From Actinomycetota bacterium (GTDB lineage: Bacteria; Actinomycetota; Acidimicrobiia; Acidimicrobiales; Ilumatobacteraceae): a stretch of DNA of 64,000 nucleotides. The notes below the pieces were generated by a model, which was not told the DNA's origin, searched no databases, and was given only the letters and a program-made list of their open reading frames with translations. Below are positions 36,793-44,531 of the stretch, piece by piece. The first letter of the stretch is position 1. Each line of letters opens with the position of its first letter. A program made the translations under genes and the position numbers. The stretch covers positions 62,001 to 126,000 of the forward strand of contig WLIV01000004.1 of the NCBI GenBank assembly GCA_009702045.1, in the 5' to 3' direction.

Positions 36793-37959
36793 ATGCTTCG
36801 CCTCATCATCCGCAGAATGCTGGTGGCCATACCAATGCTGTTGGTATGTTCAGTGCTCGTCTTCGTGCTGGTCGCCAACGCTGGTGACCCGCTTGAGGCG
36901 CTGCGCGGCCGGCCGAACAGCCAGCAGGCAATCGCCCAGCGAACTGCCACGCTCCATCTCAACAAACCGATCTTCGAGCGCTACTGGCTGTGGTTCAGCA
37001 AGATGCTGCACGGAGATTTCGGTATCGACAACAAAGGTCTGCGCATTGGACCTCAGCTGTGGCGGGCAATGGGCACCACGTTGCAGATCGTGTTGCTCTC
37101 CACCATTCTCGCGGTGTGCCTCGGCATCGCCGTCGGTGTGATCAGCGCCGTTCGGCAGTATTCGTTCTTCGATTACTCAGCGACCTTCGTGTCGTTCCTC
37201 TTTTATGCGATGCCGGTGTTCTGGTTCGCCGTGTTGTTGAAGGTGTTCGGCGCGATCGAATTCAACAACTGGCTGGAAAACCCGGGGATCGGTACCGTCG
37301 GGTTCTTGCTGATCGGTCTCCTCGGAGCCGGTTTCACCTCGATGCTGTTCGGCTTCAAGCGAACGGTGTCGAAACGTCGACGCCTGATCGCTGGCATCGC
37401 CGGTTTTGCGGGCACCGTGCTCGTGTGCCTGCTGGTCGACCGGTTCTTGGCCGACCGCACGTATTTCCGCTGGATCGGAACTGTGAACACCACCGATCCC
37501 CGCTTCGCCCATCAGGGCTTCTGGCCCCGCTTGGGCGACCACCTTGGCCACCTGCTGCTGCCGGTCACCACTCTGGCGGTCATCAGCTATGCCGGCTACT
37601 CGCGCTTCACTCGCGCCTCGATGCTGGAAACTCTCAGCGCCGACTATGTGCGCACCGCACGGGCGAAGGGAGTCAGCGAGCGGGCCGTGATTTTCAAGCA
37701 CGCGTTTCGCACGGCACTGATCCCGATCGTCACTGTGGTGGCCCTCGACTTCGGCGCCATCTTCGGCGGCGCCATCATCACCGAGACGGTGTTCAGCATC
37801 CAGGGCATGGGCAAACTGTTCCGCGAGGCGCTGCAGAAAGACATCGACCCGAACAAGGCGATGGCCTACCTGATCGTCACTGCGATCAACGTCGTGGTGT
37901 TCAACCTCATCGCGGACATCATCTACGCCAAACTCGACCCGCGGATCCGTCATGAGTGA
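36793..37959 (+). CDS. ABC transporter permease, DppB type
   Basis: 388 residues, longer than the usual 310-340. The N-terminal MLRLIIRRMLVAIPMLLVCSVLVFVL and ATPase-contact EAA loop ADYVRTARAKGVSERAVIFKHAFRTALIPI are typical. An extra segment near the middle (NPGIGTVGFLLIGLLGAGFTS ... GIAGFAGTVLVCLLVDRFL) adds about two membrane helices. ATG 36793 starts the first helix. The end overlaps the next permease by 8 nt. Confidence 0.93.
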   Translation: MLRLIIRRMLVAIPMLLVCSVLVFVLVANAGDPLEALRGRPNSQQAIAQRTATLHLNKPIFERYWLWFSKMLHGDFGIDNKGLRIGPQLWRAMGTTLQIVLLSTILAVCLGIAVGVISAVRQYSFFDYSATFVSFLFYAMPVFWFAVLLKVFGAIEFNNWLENPGIGTVGFLLIGLLGAGFTSMLFGFKRTVSKRRRLIAGIAGFAGTVLVCLLVDRFLADRTYFRWIGTVNTTDPRFAHQGFWPRLGDHLGHLLLPVTTLAVISYAGYSRFTRASMLETLSADYVRTARAKGVSERAVIFKHAFRTALIPIVTVVALDFGAIFGGAIITETVFSIQGMGKLFREALQKDIDPNKAMAYLIVTAINVVVFNLIADIIYAKLDPRIRHE

Positions 37960-39064
37960 AACGACCGACACGACCCCGACGACGCAGGACCACGAGTTCG
38001 ACGTCAAGGCACGCACGCAAGCGCAGTTGGTGGTTCGCCGCTTCCTGCACCACCGCTTGGCGATGATCAGCCTCGTGGTGCTGGTACTCATGGCGTTGTT
38101 GGCGTTCGCTGGTGCTCGCGTGTGGGGGTACGACCATGCTCGCATCCCGCAGAACAACCTCGAGTCCTACAACGCACCCTCGCTCACCAAGCCGGCGGGT
38201 CGTTGTCGGCCGATTGAGACGGTCGCGGTGCCCACCAACACCGACCCTGGTGTCACCACCACGGTCGACCGCCTGGCGCCGGCACCCACCACGACGATCG
38301 CCGGCGCCACTGGCGACACCGGGGATTGGCGGGCGGACTTCATTGCCAAGTACCCGCGCGACCACGACCTCAGCTGTGCGCCGCACCTGTTCGGCACGAA
38401 CCAGGTCGGCCAAGACCTGTTCGCCCAGACGCTACGCGGCACTCAGCGCAGTCTGCTGATCGCAATCATGGTCGCCATCGTCAGCACGACGCTTGGTGTC
38501 CTGATCGGTGCCGCTGCAGGGTTCTTCCGTGGCTGGCTCGACGCGGTCCTGATGCGCATGACCGACCTGATCCTCACCGTGCCCTACCTGGCAGTGGCGG
38601 CGGTGCTCGGCCGTAAGGTCAGCGGCGATACGTGGTGGGTCATCCCACTCATCCTTGGTGGCTTTGGTTGGATGGGGATCGCGCGCATCATCCGTGGCGA
38701 GTTCCTGTCACTGCGCGAAAAGGAGTTCGTCGAGGCTGCCCGTGCGTCGGGTGCCACGTCGAAGCGGATCATCTTCAAGCACATGCTCCCCAACGCGGTC
38801 GGCCCGATCATCGTCAACGCGACGTTGTCGGTGGCCGGCGCGATCCTCGCCGAGACGGCGCTCTCGTTCCTCGGGCTCGGCGTCAAGTCGCCTGATGTCT
38901 CGCTCGGCTCGCTGGTCTCCGAGAACCAGACGGCGTTCTCGACGCACCCGTGGCTGTTCTGGTTTCCCGGCCTGTTCATCATCGTGATCGTGCTGTGCGT
39001 GAACTTCATTGGTGATGGTCTGCGCGATGCGTTCGATCCCAAGCAGAATCGGGTGAGGGCATGA
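37952..39064 (+). CDS. ABC transporter permease, DppC type
   Basis: 370 residues against about 290-300 in relatives. After the first membrane helix (LAMISLVVLVLMALLAFAG) there is an outside segment of about 95 residues rich in Thr and Pro (TVAVPTNTDPGVTTTVDRLAPAPTTT). The standard core follows: HLFGTNQVGQDLF and EAA loop KEFVEAARASGATSKRIIFKHMLPNAVGPI. The insertion may touch the binding protein. It overlaps its neighbours by 8 and 4 nt. Confidence 0.93.
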   Translation: MSETTDTTPTTQDHEFDVKARTQAQLVVRRFLHHRLAMISLVVLVLMALLAFAGARVWGYDHARIPQNNLESYNAPSLTKPAGRCRPIETVAVPTNTDPGVTTTVDRLAPAPTTTIAGATGDTGDWRADFIAKYPRDHDLSCAPHLFGTNQVGQDLFAQTLRGTQRSLLIAIMVAIVSTTLGVLIGAAAGFFRGWLDAVLMRMTDLILTVPYLAVAAVLGRKVSGDTWWVIPLILGGFGWMGIARIIRGEFLSLREKEFVEAARASGATSKRIIFKHMLPNAVGPIIVNATLSVAGAILAETALSFLGLGVKSPDVSLGSLVSENQTAFSTHPWLFWFPGLFIIVIVLCVNFIGDGLRDAFDPKQNRVRA

Positions 39065-40107
39065 GCGCCGATTCGGAACTCCTGTTGGAGGTCGAGCACC
39101 TCACGGTCGATTTCCCCACCGACGACGGGGTGGTGCACGCCACCCGCGACATCTCGTACACGCTGAGCCGTGGCGACGTGCTCGGCGTGGTGGGCGAGTC
39201 GGGTTCAGGCAAGTCGGTCAGCTCCTTGGCGGTCATGGGGTTGTTGCCGCCGACCGCCAGGGTCTCCGGCAGCGCCAAGTTCTGCGGTCAGGAACTGCTC
39301 GGCTCGCACGGCGCTGTGAAGTCGCTGCGCGGCAACAAGTTGGCGATGATCTTTCAGGATCCGATGACAGCGCTCAACCCCGTGTACACCGTGGGTGTGC
39401 AACTCCGCGAGGCGTTGCGTGTGCACAACCGGGAGATGCCGAAGCGCGAGATCACCGAGCGCTCGATCGATGCGCTCGAGCTGGTGGGCATCCCGAACCC
39501 CAAGAGTCGCCTCGAGTCGTTTCCCCACGAGTTCTCCGGCGGTATGCGTCAGCGGGCGATGATCGCCATGGCGATGATCAATGATCCCGACATCCTCATC
39601 GCTGACGAGCCCACCACGGCGCTCGATGTGACGGTGCAGGCGCAGATCCTCGAAACGCTCGAGCGGGTGCAGGATCGCACCGGTGCTGCGATCATCCTGA
39701 TTACTCACGACCTGGGCGTCATCGCCGGTATAGCCCAGCGTGTCTTGGTGATGTACGGCGGCGCTGTCGTCGAGTCCGGCTCGGTCGATGACATCTTCTA
39801 TCGCACCTCAATGCCGTACACCGCCGGTCTGCTGGGCTCAATGCCCGGTATCCATGCTCACGGCAGTCGGTTGCGGCCTATCCCTGGCAGCCCACCGTCG
39901 CTGATTCGGATGCCTCCCGGTTGTTCCTTCGGGCCACGTTGCCCGATGGTCACCGACGCCTGCCGCGTCGATGCCCCCGGCAAGTTCTCGTTGCTCGGAA
40001 GTGAAACGCACGCATCCGCCTGCATTCGCCGCGACGAAGTGCTGGCAATGGATGACGCTCGCACCATGTTCGCGGCCACGTACGACACGGAGGTGGTTCG
40101 TGACTGA
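39061..40107 (+). CDS. ABC transporter ATP-binding protein, OppD/DppD type
   Basis: 348 residues. Walker A is [12 protein letters not shown]-loop [17 protein letters not shown], signature [15 protein letters not shown], Walker [15 protein letters not shown] and H-loop ITHDLG. The C-terminal oligopeptide-transporter module has [21 protein letters not shown] with Cys residues that bind an iron-sulfur cluster in some relatives. ATGA overlap with the permease. It acts as a heterodimer with the OppF-type protein. Confidence 0.95.
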   Translation: MSADSELLLEVEHLTVDFPTDDGVVHATRDISYTLSRGDVLGVVGESGSGKSVSSLAVMGLLPPTARVSGSAKFCGQELLGSHGAVKSLRGNKLAMIFQDPMTALNPVYTVGVQLREALRVHNREMPKREITERSIDALELVGIPNPKSRLESFPHEFSGGMRQRAMIAMAMINDPDILIADEPTTALDVTVQAQILETLERVQDRTGAAIILITHDLGVIAGIAQRVLVMYGGAVVESGSVDDIFYRTSMPYTAGLLGSMPGIHAHGSRLRPIPGSPPSLIRMPPGCSFGPRCPMVTDACRVDAPGKFSLLGSETHASACIRRDEVLAMDDARTMFAATYDTEVVRD

Positions 40108-41116
40108 AGAGATCGTCCTCGAGATCACCGATCTGGTGAAAGAGTTCCCGGTCCGCGGCGGCGGCATCTTCCGGCGTACTGCCGGCATCGTCCAAGCGGT
40201 CTCCGGGGTGTCGCTCAGCGTGGCCCGCGGCGAGACACTCGGTCTGGTAGGGGAGAGCGGTTGTGGCAAATCGACGCTTGGTCGGGCGATCCTGCAGTTG
40301 CACAAGCCCACGTCCGGCTCGGTCAAGTTCGCCGGACAGGAACTGGTCGGCCTCAGCGAGTCCGACCTGAGAAAAGTGCGTCGCGATCTGCAGATCGTGT
40401 TCCAAGACCCCTATGCCTCGCTGAACCCGAAGCTGCCGGTGAACGACATCGTCGCCGACCCGATGAAGGTGCACCATCAGTACAGCGATAGTGGCCGTGA
40501 GCGTGTGGCCGAACTGCTGCGATTGGTGGGTCTGAACCCCGAGCACGGGAACCGCTACCCGCACGAGTTCTCCGGTGGTCAGCGTCAGCGCATCGGCATC
40601 GCCCGGGCCTTGGCGCTGCAGCCGCAGATGCTGGTGCTCGACGAGCCGGTGTCGGCGCTCGATGTGTCGGTGCAGGCCGGAGTCGTCAACCTGCTCGAAG
40701 AACTTCAGGACCGTCTCGGTCTGTCGTTCCTGTTCATCGCCCACGACCTGTCGGTGGTCCGCCACATCTCTGACCGGGTGGCAGTGATGTACCTCGGCAA
40801 GATCGTCGAGATTGCGGACTCCGAGGTGTTGTACGAAGCGGCGGCGCACCCATACACGAAGGCACTCCTGTCGGCTGTGCCGATCGCCGATCCCAAGGCC
40901 GAGCGCGCCCGCCAGCGTGTGGTGCTCACCGGCGACGTGCCCAGCCCGCTGAATCCGCCCTCCGGCTGCCGTTTCCGCACCCGCTGCCCGGTTGCGCAGG
41001 ATCGCTGCGCTGTCGAGGAGCCGGCGTTGGAAGAGCGCGGTCAGGGCCACCCGGTGGCGTGCCACTTTCCAGCACTCGAACCCGTCGCAGTGGCCGTGCG
41101 CGGCGCCGCTCTGTGA
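40100..41116 (+). CDS. ABC transporter ATP-binding protein, OppF/DppF type
   Basis: 338 residues from GTG 40100, which overlaps the OppD-type stop by 8 nt. Walker A is [16 protein letters not shown]-loop [14 protein letters not shown], signature [15 protein letters not shown], Walker [14 protein letters not shown] and H-loop [11 protein letters not shown]. The C-terminal module has [23 protein letters not shown]. It is the last gene of the operon; secG follows with its own promoter. Confidence 0.95.
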   Translation: MTEEIVLEITDLVKEFPVRGGGIFRRTAGIVQAVSGVSLSVARGETLGLVGESGCGKSTLGRAILQLHKPTSGSVKFAGQELVGLSESDLRKVRRDLQIVFQDPYASLNPKLPVNDIVADPMKVHHQYSDSGRERVAELLRLVGLNPEHGNRYPHEFSGGQRQRIGIARALALQPQMLVLDEPVSALDVSVQAGVVNLLEELQDRLGLSFLFIAHDLSVVRHISDRVAVMYLGKIVEIADSEVLYEAAAHPYTKALLSAVPIADPKAERARQRVVLTGDVPSPLNPPSGCRFRTRCPVAQDRCAVEEPALEERGQGHPVACHFPALEPVAVAVRGAAL

Positions 41117-41126
41117 CCTAGCCCGA

Positions 41127-41132
41127 TAGGAT
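41127..41132 (+). promoter_or_regulatory. -10 element (TAGGAT) of secG
   Basis: TAGGAT lies 8 nt before GTG 41141; probable leaderless start. Confidence 0.45.
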
Positions 41133-41140
41133 TTCTCACC

Positions 41141-41380
41141 GTGCGCGAATTCTTGCTGTATGTCTCCGTGATCCTGAACGTCATGGCCCTGCTGGGTATG
41201 GTGGCCGGTGTGCTCATGCATAGTGGTCGCGGCGGCGGCCTCAGCGACATGTTCGGCGGCGGCGGCAGCACAGCGCTTGGCAGCACGGCGGCCGAGCGCA
41301 ACCTCACCCGGATCACCTCAGTGTTCGGTGTGATCTGGATCGGTACGGTCCTTGCCCTGAGTTTCCTGTTGGTGCACTGA
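41141..41380 (+). CDS. secG: Preprotein translocase subunit SecG
   Basis: 79 residues with two membrane helices (LLYVSVILNVMALLGMVAGVLMHSG and SVFGVIWIGTVLALSFLLV) around the conserved loop GRGGGLSDMFGGGGSTALGSTAAERNLTRIT. SecG aids SecYE protein export. In actinobacteria secG normally follows tpiA; here the oligopeptide operon has been placed between them. GTG start. Confidence 0.93.
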   Translation: MREFLLYVSVILNVMALLGMVAGVLMHSGRGGGLSDMFGGGGSTALGSTAAERNLTRITSVFGVIWIGTVLALSFLLVH

Positions 41381-41411
41381 GCGCTCGCAGGTAGCCTTCA
41401 TGGCTCACCAC

Positions 41412-41495
41412 GTCGAAGTGGCGGAATAGGCAGACGCGCTAGCTTGAGGGGCTAGTGAACTTAGGTTCGTGGGGGTTCAAGTCCCCCCTTCGACA
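41412..41495 (+). tRNA. tRNA-Leu (anticodon GAG)
   Basis: Acceptor arms GTCGAAG (41412-41418) and CTTCGAC (41488-41494). Anticodon stem CTAGC/GCTAG with loop TTGAGGG gives anticodon GAG (codons CUC/CUU). A long variable arm (GAAC-TTA-GGTTC) marks class II, and the T stem is GGGGG/CCCCC with TTCAAGT. The discriminator is A; CCA is not encoded. Confidence 0.95.
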
Positions 41496-41510
41496 CACTG
41501 ATTGCAGTAC

Positions 41511-41540
41511 CAGCCGCCCTCCGGGGCGGCTGTTGCGTTT
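41511..41540 (+). terminator. Rho-independent terminator after tRNA-Leu
   Basis: CAGCCGCCC (41511-41519) pairs with GGGCGGCTG (41524-41532) around TCCG, followed by TTGCGTTTT. Confidence 0.85.
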
Positions 41541-41635
41541 TGTCGTCGAACGCTTCTGCCCTCAGGCGCGGGCCAGCCGCTTCCGTTTCGCTGGGGTATG
41601 CCCACGCGTTGGCAGAACTGCTGTCGGCTAGGCGA

Positions 41636-41749
41636 TCAATCGCTGTTGTAGAACGGAGCCCGCCCACCGGCCCAGTGTGACAACCAGTGTGCAGCGATGA
41701 GGAAGACCAACACCCATGGGACCAGCCCCACTGCGACTGGAGCAGCCAT
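41636..41749 (-). CDS. Possible 37-residue single-helix membrane peptide
   Basis: From ATG 41749: a hydrophobic helix MAAPVAVGLVPWVLVFLIAA followed by HWLSHWAGGRAPFYNSD. It is a credible membrane microprotein with an aromatic interface after the helix. There is no clear ribosome site and no -10 element at the spacing seen elsewhere. Treat as a candidate only. Confidence 0.3.
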   Translation of the reverse strand: MAAPVAVGLVPWVLVFLIAAHWLSHWAGGRAPFYNSD

Positions 41750-42034
41750 CGGCCGATCAGCAGATGCGGGCCCTTATTGAGCCGTTCTTCGTCGAGCGGG
41801 GGCATCACGCCGTCCCGAACCTGTCGGACACCGTTGCCGGGGCGAGCGTGGCTCGTGAGGCGCGAGGTGACGTGATGGCTCGCGCCGTCCGATTCGCGCT
41901 CGCGCTCCTCAATGTCGGCGTTCAGGCCGGGCACCACCCCATCTCATCGCCAACATTGGAAGGGCCGAGCACGTTGGCCGCTGACTCCTACACCACGTGA
42001 TGGGACTCACCCCCGGCGTCTCCGGTGGTTCTGT

Positions 42035-42040
42035 TACTGT
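42035..42040 (+). promoter_or_regulatory. -10 element (TACTGT) of the tautomerase operon
   Basis: TACTGT within GTTACTGT lies about 50 nt before ATG 42092. The leader carries GGGGAG at 42081-42086. Confidence 0.35.
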
Positions 42041-42091
42041 GCCCCTCGCCACACAACTGTGGTGCTGTGGCACACAAATAGGGGAGTTGCA

Positions 42092-42289
42092 ATGCCGGTT
42101 GTGCGAGCTCAGTTCTGGTCAGGTGCGTCCACTGAATCCAAGAACGCAATTGCTGCGGACATCACTGACGTGATGGTGGCGCATCTGTCCTGCCCACGTT
42201 CGGCCGTCACGGTCATTCTCGACGAGATCCAGAAGGACGACTGGTACATCGGCGGGGTCGACAGCGTCACGCTGACGGCTGCGCAGTAG
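42092..42289 (+). CDS. 4-oxalocrotonate tautomerase-family protein
   Basis: 65 residues. Pro directly follows the initiator Met (MPVVRAQFWSG), so after Met removal it would be the catalytic N-terminal base of the 4-OT family. The length (about 62 residues) and helix-strand pattern (ESKNAIAADITDVMVAHLSCPRSAVTVILDEIQKDDWYIGG) fit a hexamer-forming subunit. It would shift double bonds in an enol/keto acid. GGGGAG lies 5 nt before ATG. The next gene, 5 bp on, is maleate-isomerase-like. Confidence 0.88.
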   Translation: MPVVRAQFWSGASTESKNAIAADITDVMVAHLSCPRSAVTVILDEIQKDDWYIGGVDSVTLTAAQ

Positions 42290-42294
42290 CAGAG

Positions 42295-43221
42295 ATGACC
42301 GCAGACGTGCAGCACACCCGCGGTGCCCTGTCGGGCAGGACGTTTCATGTTCCAGACGTGGGCGTCGATGCACTTCCGCCAGGTGTGATCGTCGATGGTC
42401 AGGTCGATGCTCGATTCGTTCGGGCAGACGCGCCATCTGGCGGTGATCCCGATTCGCGCAGCTTTCGGCGCCGGTTCGGCCTGATCGTGCCGGCAACGAA
42501 CACGATCATGGAGCAAGAGCTCTGGAGTCTGCTCATCGGCAACGGAGCGTCGGCGGGGCTCGATGGAGTCGGGTTGCACACCACTCCGGTGGTGACGCCC
42601 AAGCCGGACATCAGTACTGCGGCGGGTGTCGCCGAATTTCGAGCAGGCTTTCTGAGTGGCCTTGATGCTGCAGCGCAGACGGCACTGCTCGGCACTCCGC
42701 AGTACATGATCCTCGGCATGAGCCTCGAGCACATCCTGGTGGGGATGGACTCGATCAGCGAGACGATGGACAGGGTGGAGCACGGCTCCGACCTGGGATG
42801 GGCGACGTGGCACCACGCCGTTCGCAGCGCTCTCGGGAGCATGGGCGCGACGCGAATCGGGCTGCTCACTCCGTTCGAGGCCAGTGGAAATGCATCGGCG
42901 ATCCGCATGTTCAACGACATGGGCATTGATGTGGTGGCCAGCGTGGGGTTGGCGTGCAACAGCCTGCAGAAGCTTGCGCACCTGCCCGACTGGGCCAAGG
43001 AGCAGGCGGTTACGGAAGTTCTGGCAACACCCGGCAACCGACTCGATGCGGTGGTGCAGTGTGGAACGGGAATGAGCATGTTGAACGTGATCGACCGATT
43101 GGAAACCACCACCGGTGTGCCGATCGTGGCGATCAACCCGACACTGCTGTGGTATGCGCTCCGTGAGAACGGATTCGATCAGCCGATGAAGGGTGCCGGT
43201 CTACTCCTCAGGGAGTTCTGA
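42295..43221 (+). CDS. Maleate isomerase / arylmalonate decarboxylase-like protein
   Basis: 308 residues, Asp/Glu-racemase superfamily. The N-terminal 55 residues look unordered. The core starts at RFGLIVPATNTIMEQELW. VVQCGTGMSML holds the second catalytic Cys, but the first Cys site appears as YMILGMSLEH, with no Cys. With a single thiol it would work more like a one-Cys decarboxylase than a two-Cys racemase. It is co-transcribed with the tautomerase; both handle unsaturated dicarboxylates or their analogues. Exact substrate unknown. Confidence 0.8.
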   Translation: MTADVQHTRGALSGRTFHVPDVGVDALPPGVIVDGQVDARFVRADAPSGGDPDSRSFRRRFGLIVPATNTIMEQELWSLLIGNGASAGLDGVGLHTTPVVTPKPDISTAAGVAEFRAGFLSGLDAAAQTALLGTPQYMILGMSLEHILVGMDSISETMDRVEHGSDLGWATWHHAVRSALGSMGATRIGLLTPFEASGNASAIRMFNDMGIDVVASVGLACNSLQKLAHLPDWAKEQAVTEVLATPGNRLDAVVQCGTGMSMLNVIDRLETTTGVPIVAINPTLLWYALRENGFDQPMKGAGLLLREF

Positions 43222-43274
43222 GCCCGGCACCTCGTCCTGCGCCAGGGCGCGTTGCACCGCTAGCCCTGCCCGCC

Positions 43275-43280
43275 TACGCT
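43275..43280 (+). promoter_or_regulatory. -10 element (TACGCT) of the CapA-like gene
   Basis: TACGCT lies 6 nt before GTG 43287; probable leaderless start. Confidence 0.45.
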
Positions 43281-43286
43281 TCTGCG

Positions 43287-44531
43287 GTGACTTCACACGG
43301 GAAGACGCGTTCTCACAGGGTCGGAGTGCTCGCGCTCGGATCCGCCGCGATGATGCTGCTGGCTGCGTGCGGTGGTGCGTCGGCCACCGCCGATCCAGAC
43401 CCCACGATGGCGCTTACCCCGATCGTGTCGGCGAACTCGTCTGTCACGGCGGCCCCAGTCGGCGGTTCGACGTCCTCCACGTCGCCCACCTCCACCACGA
43501 CCACACTTCCTGCACGTCCGCAGGGCGAGGTCACGATGGCGTTCTCCGGCGACATCCTGATCCACTCTTCAGTCTGGAAGGACGCCACTACGAACGCTGG
43601 TGGCACGGGGTACGACTTCGCGCCGATGTTCGCCGAAATCACGCCGCTGGTGTCCAGCGTCGATCTCGGGGTCTGCCACCTGGAGGTGCCGATCGCGCCA
43701 GCCGGCAAGCAGCCCTCCACGTTTCCCCTGTACGGGGCACCCAAGGAACTCGTCGCCGGGATCCACTCGGCCGGCTACGACCGTTGCAGCAACGCCAGTA
43801 ACCACTCGCTCGATCAGGGTGTAGCGGGAATCGAAGCCACGTTGGGTGCGCTGGACGAACAGGGCATGGGCCACGCCGGTATGGCGCGCACCCCAGACGA
43901 GATCGAGCCGAAGGTGTTCGCAGTGAACGGGGTGACGATGTCGCACCTGTCGTACACATGGGGATACAACGGTCTGGACACCCCGAAGGGTGAGTCGTGG
44001 CGTTCGGCGCTGAACAACCCGAAGCGGATCATCAGCGACGCCAAGAAGGCCCGCGCGATGGGCGCCCAGTTCGTAGTCGTCAGCATGCACTGGGGAACCG
44101 AGCCGCTCGCCGAGGTGACCTCGGCACAACGCAAGCTCGCCGCGGAACTCACCGCCAGCGGTCAGATCGACCTCATCGTCGGCCACCACTCACACATGAT
44201 TCAGAAGATCGAACAGATCAACGGCGTGTGGGTGGTGTTCGGCATGGGCGACAGCCTCAGCGACTTGCCGACACGTGCGTACTTCCCGCCCGCCACGCAG
44301 GATGGCGTCGTGGTGATGATCACGATGCGTCTCGACCCTGCGACTGGAAAGCCCGTGGTGGCTGCACCGGTCGTGCACCCCACGTGGGTGGACAAGGACC
44401 ATGGCCACGTCATCCGCGATGTGCTGAAGGAACTAGCCCGTACCGATCTCAGCGCTGGTGAGCGGGCTACCTATACCGAGTCGCTGCGGCGAACTTCGCT
44501 ACAGGTCGGCGACTTCATCACCCCGCACTGA
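43287..44531 (+). CDS. CapA-family (PGA_cap) lipoprotein
   Basis: 414 residues. Signal peptide with lipobox LLAAC (Cys28), then a Thr/Ser-rich linker. The metallophosphatase-like CapA fold follows: VTMAFSGDILIH, GVCHLEVPIAP, CSNASNHSLDQG, VVSMHWGTEP and LIVGHHSHMIQKIEQINGVWVVFGMGD. Relatives take part in poly-gamma-glutamate or cell-surface polymer handling. Anchored outside the membrane. Its 3-prime end overlaps the convergent acyltransferase by 14 bp. Confidence 0.92.
   Translation: MTSHGKTRSHRVGVLALGSAAMMLLAACGGASATADPDPTMALTPIVSANSSVTAAPVGGSTSSTSPTSTTTTLPARPQGEVTMAFSGDILIHSSVWKDATTNAGGTGYDFAPMFAEITPLVSSVDLGVCHLEVPIAPAGKQPSTFPLYGAPKELVAGIHSAGYDRCSNASNHSLDQGVAGIEATLGALDEQGMGHAGMARTPDEIEPKVFAVNGVTMSHLSYTWGYNGLDTPKGESWRSALNNPKRIISDAKKARAMGAQFVVVSMHWGTEPLAEVTSAQRKLAAELTASGQIDLIVGHHSHMIQKIEQINGVWVVFGMGDSLSDLPTRAYFPPATQDGVVVMITMRLDPATGKPVVAAPVVHPTWVDKDHGHVIRDVLKELARTDLSAGERATYTESLRRTSLQVGDFITPH

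Larger units (their letters stand above)
41533..42091. other. Gene-poor region downstream of tRNA-Leu
   Basis: About 560 bp with no recognised gene. Two weak candidates overlap on opposite strands: a 37-residue membrane peptide (minus, 41636-41749) and a 94-codon frame on the plus strand (41716-42000) with AGGAAG about 10 nt before it but no family resemblance. The right end holds the tautomerase promoter (TACTGT 42035-42040) and a short repeat CCACA-CAAC-TGTGG (42049-42062). No att-like copy of the tRNA end was seen. Confidence 0.6.

Noticed and set aside
41461-41937. 158-codon minus-strand frame ending in GGLEPPRT
   Set aside because: Its end runs through the tRNA-Leu T arm in reverse, a well-known source of false proteins. 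The body has no recognisable pattern.
41716-42000. 94-codon plus-strand frame
   Set aside because: It has a weak ribosome site but no recognisable family, and it overlaps another candidate. Mentioned only in the region entry.
41412-42091. tRNA-Leu as an integration site for a mobile element
   Set aside because: No integrase, no second copy of the tRNA 3-prime end and no change of gene type nearby were seen.
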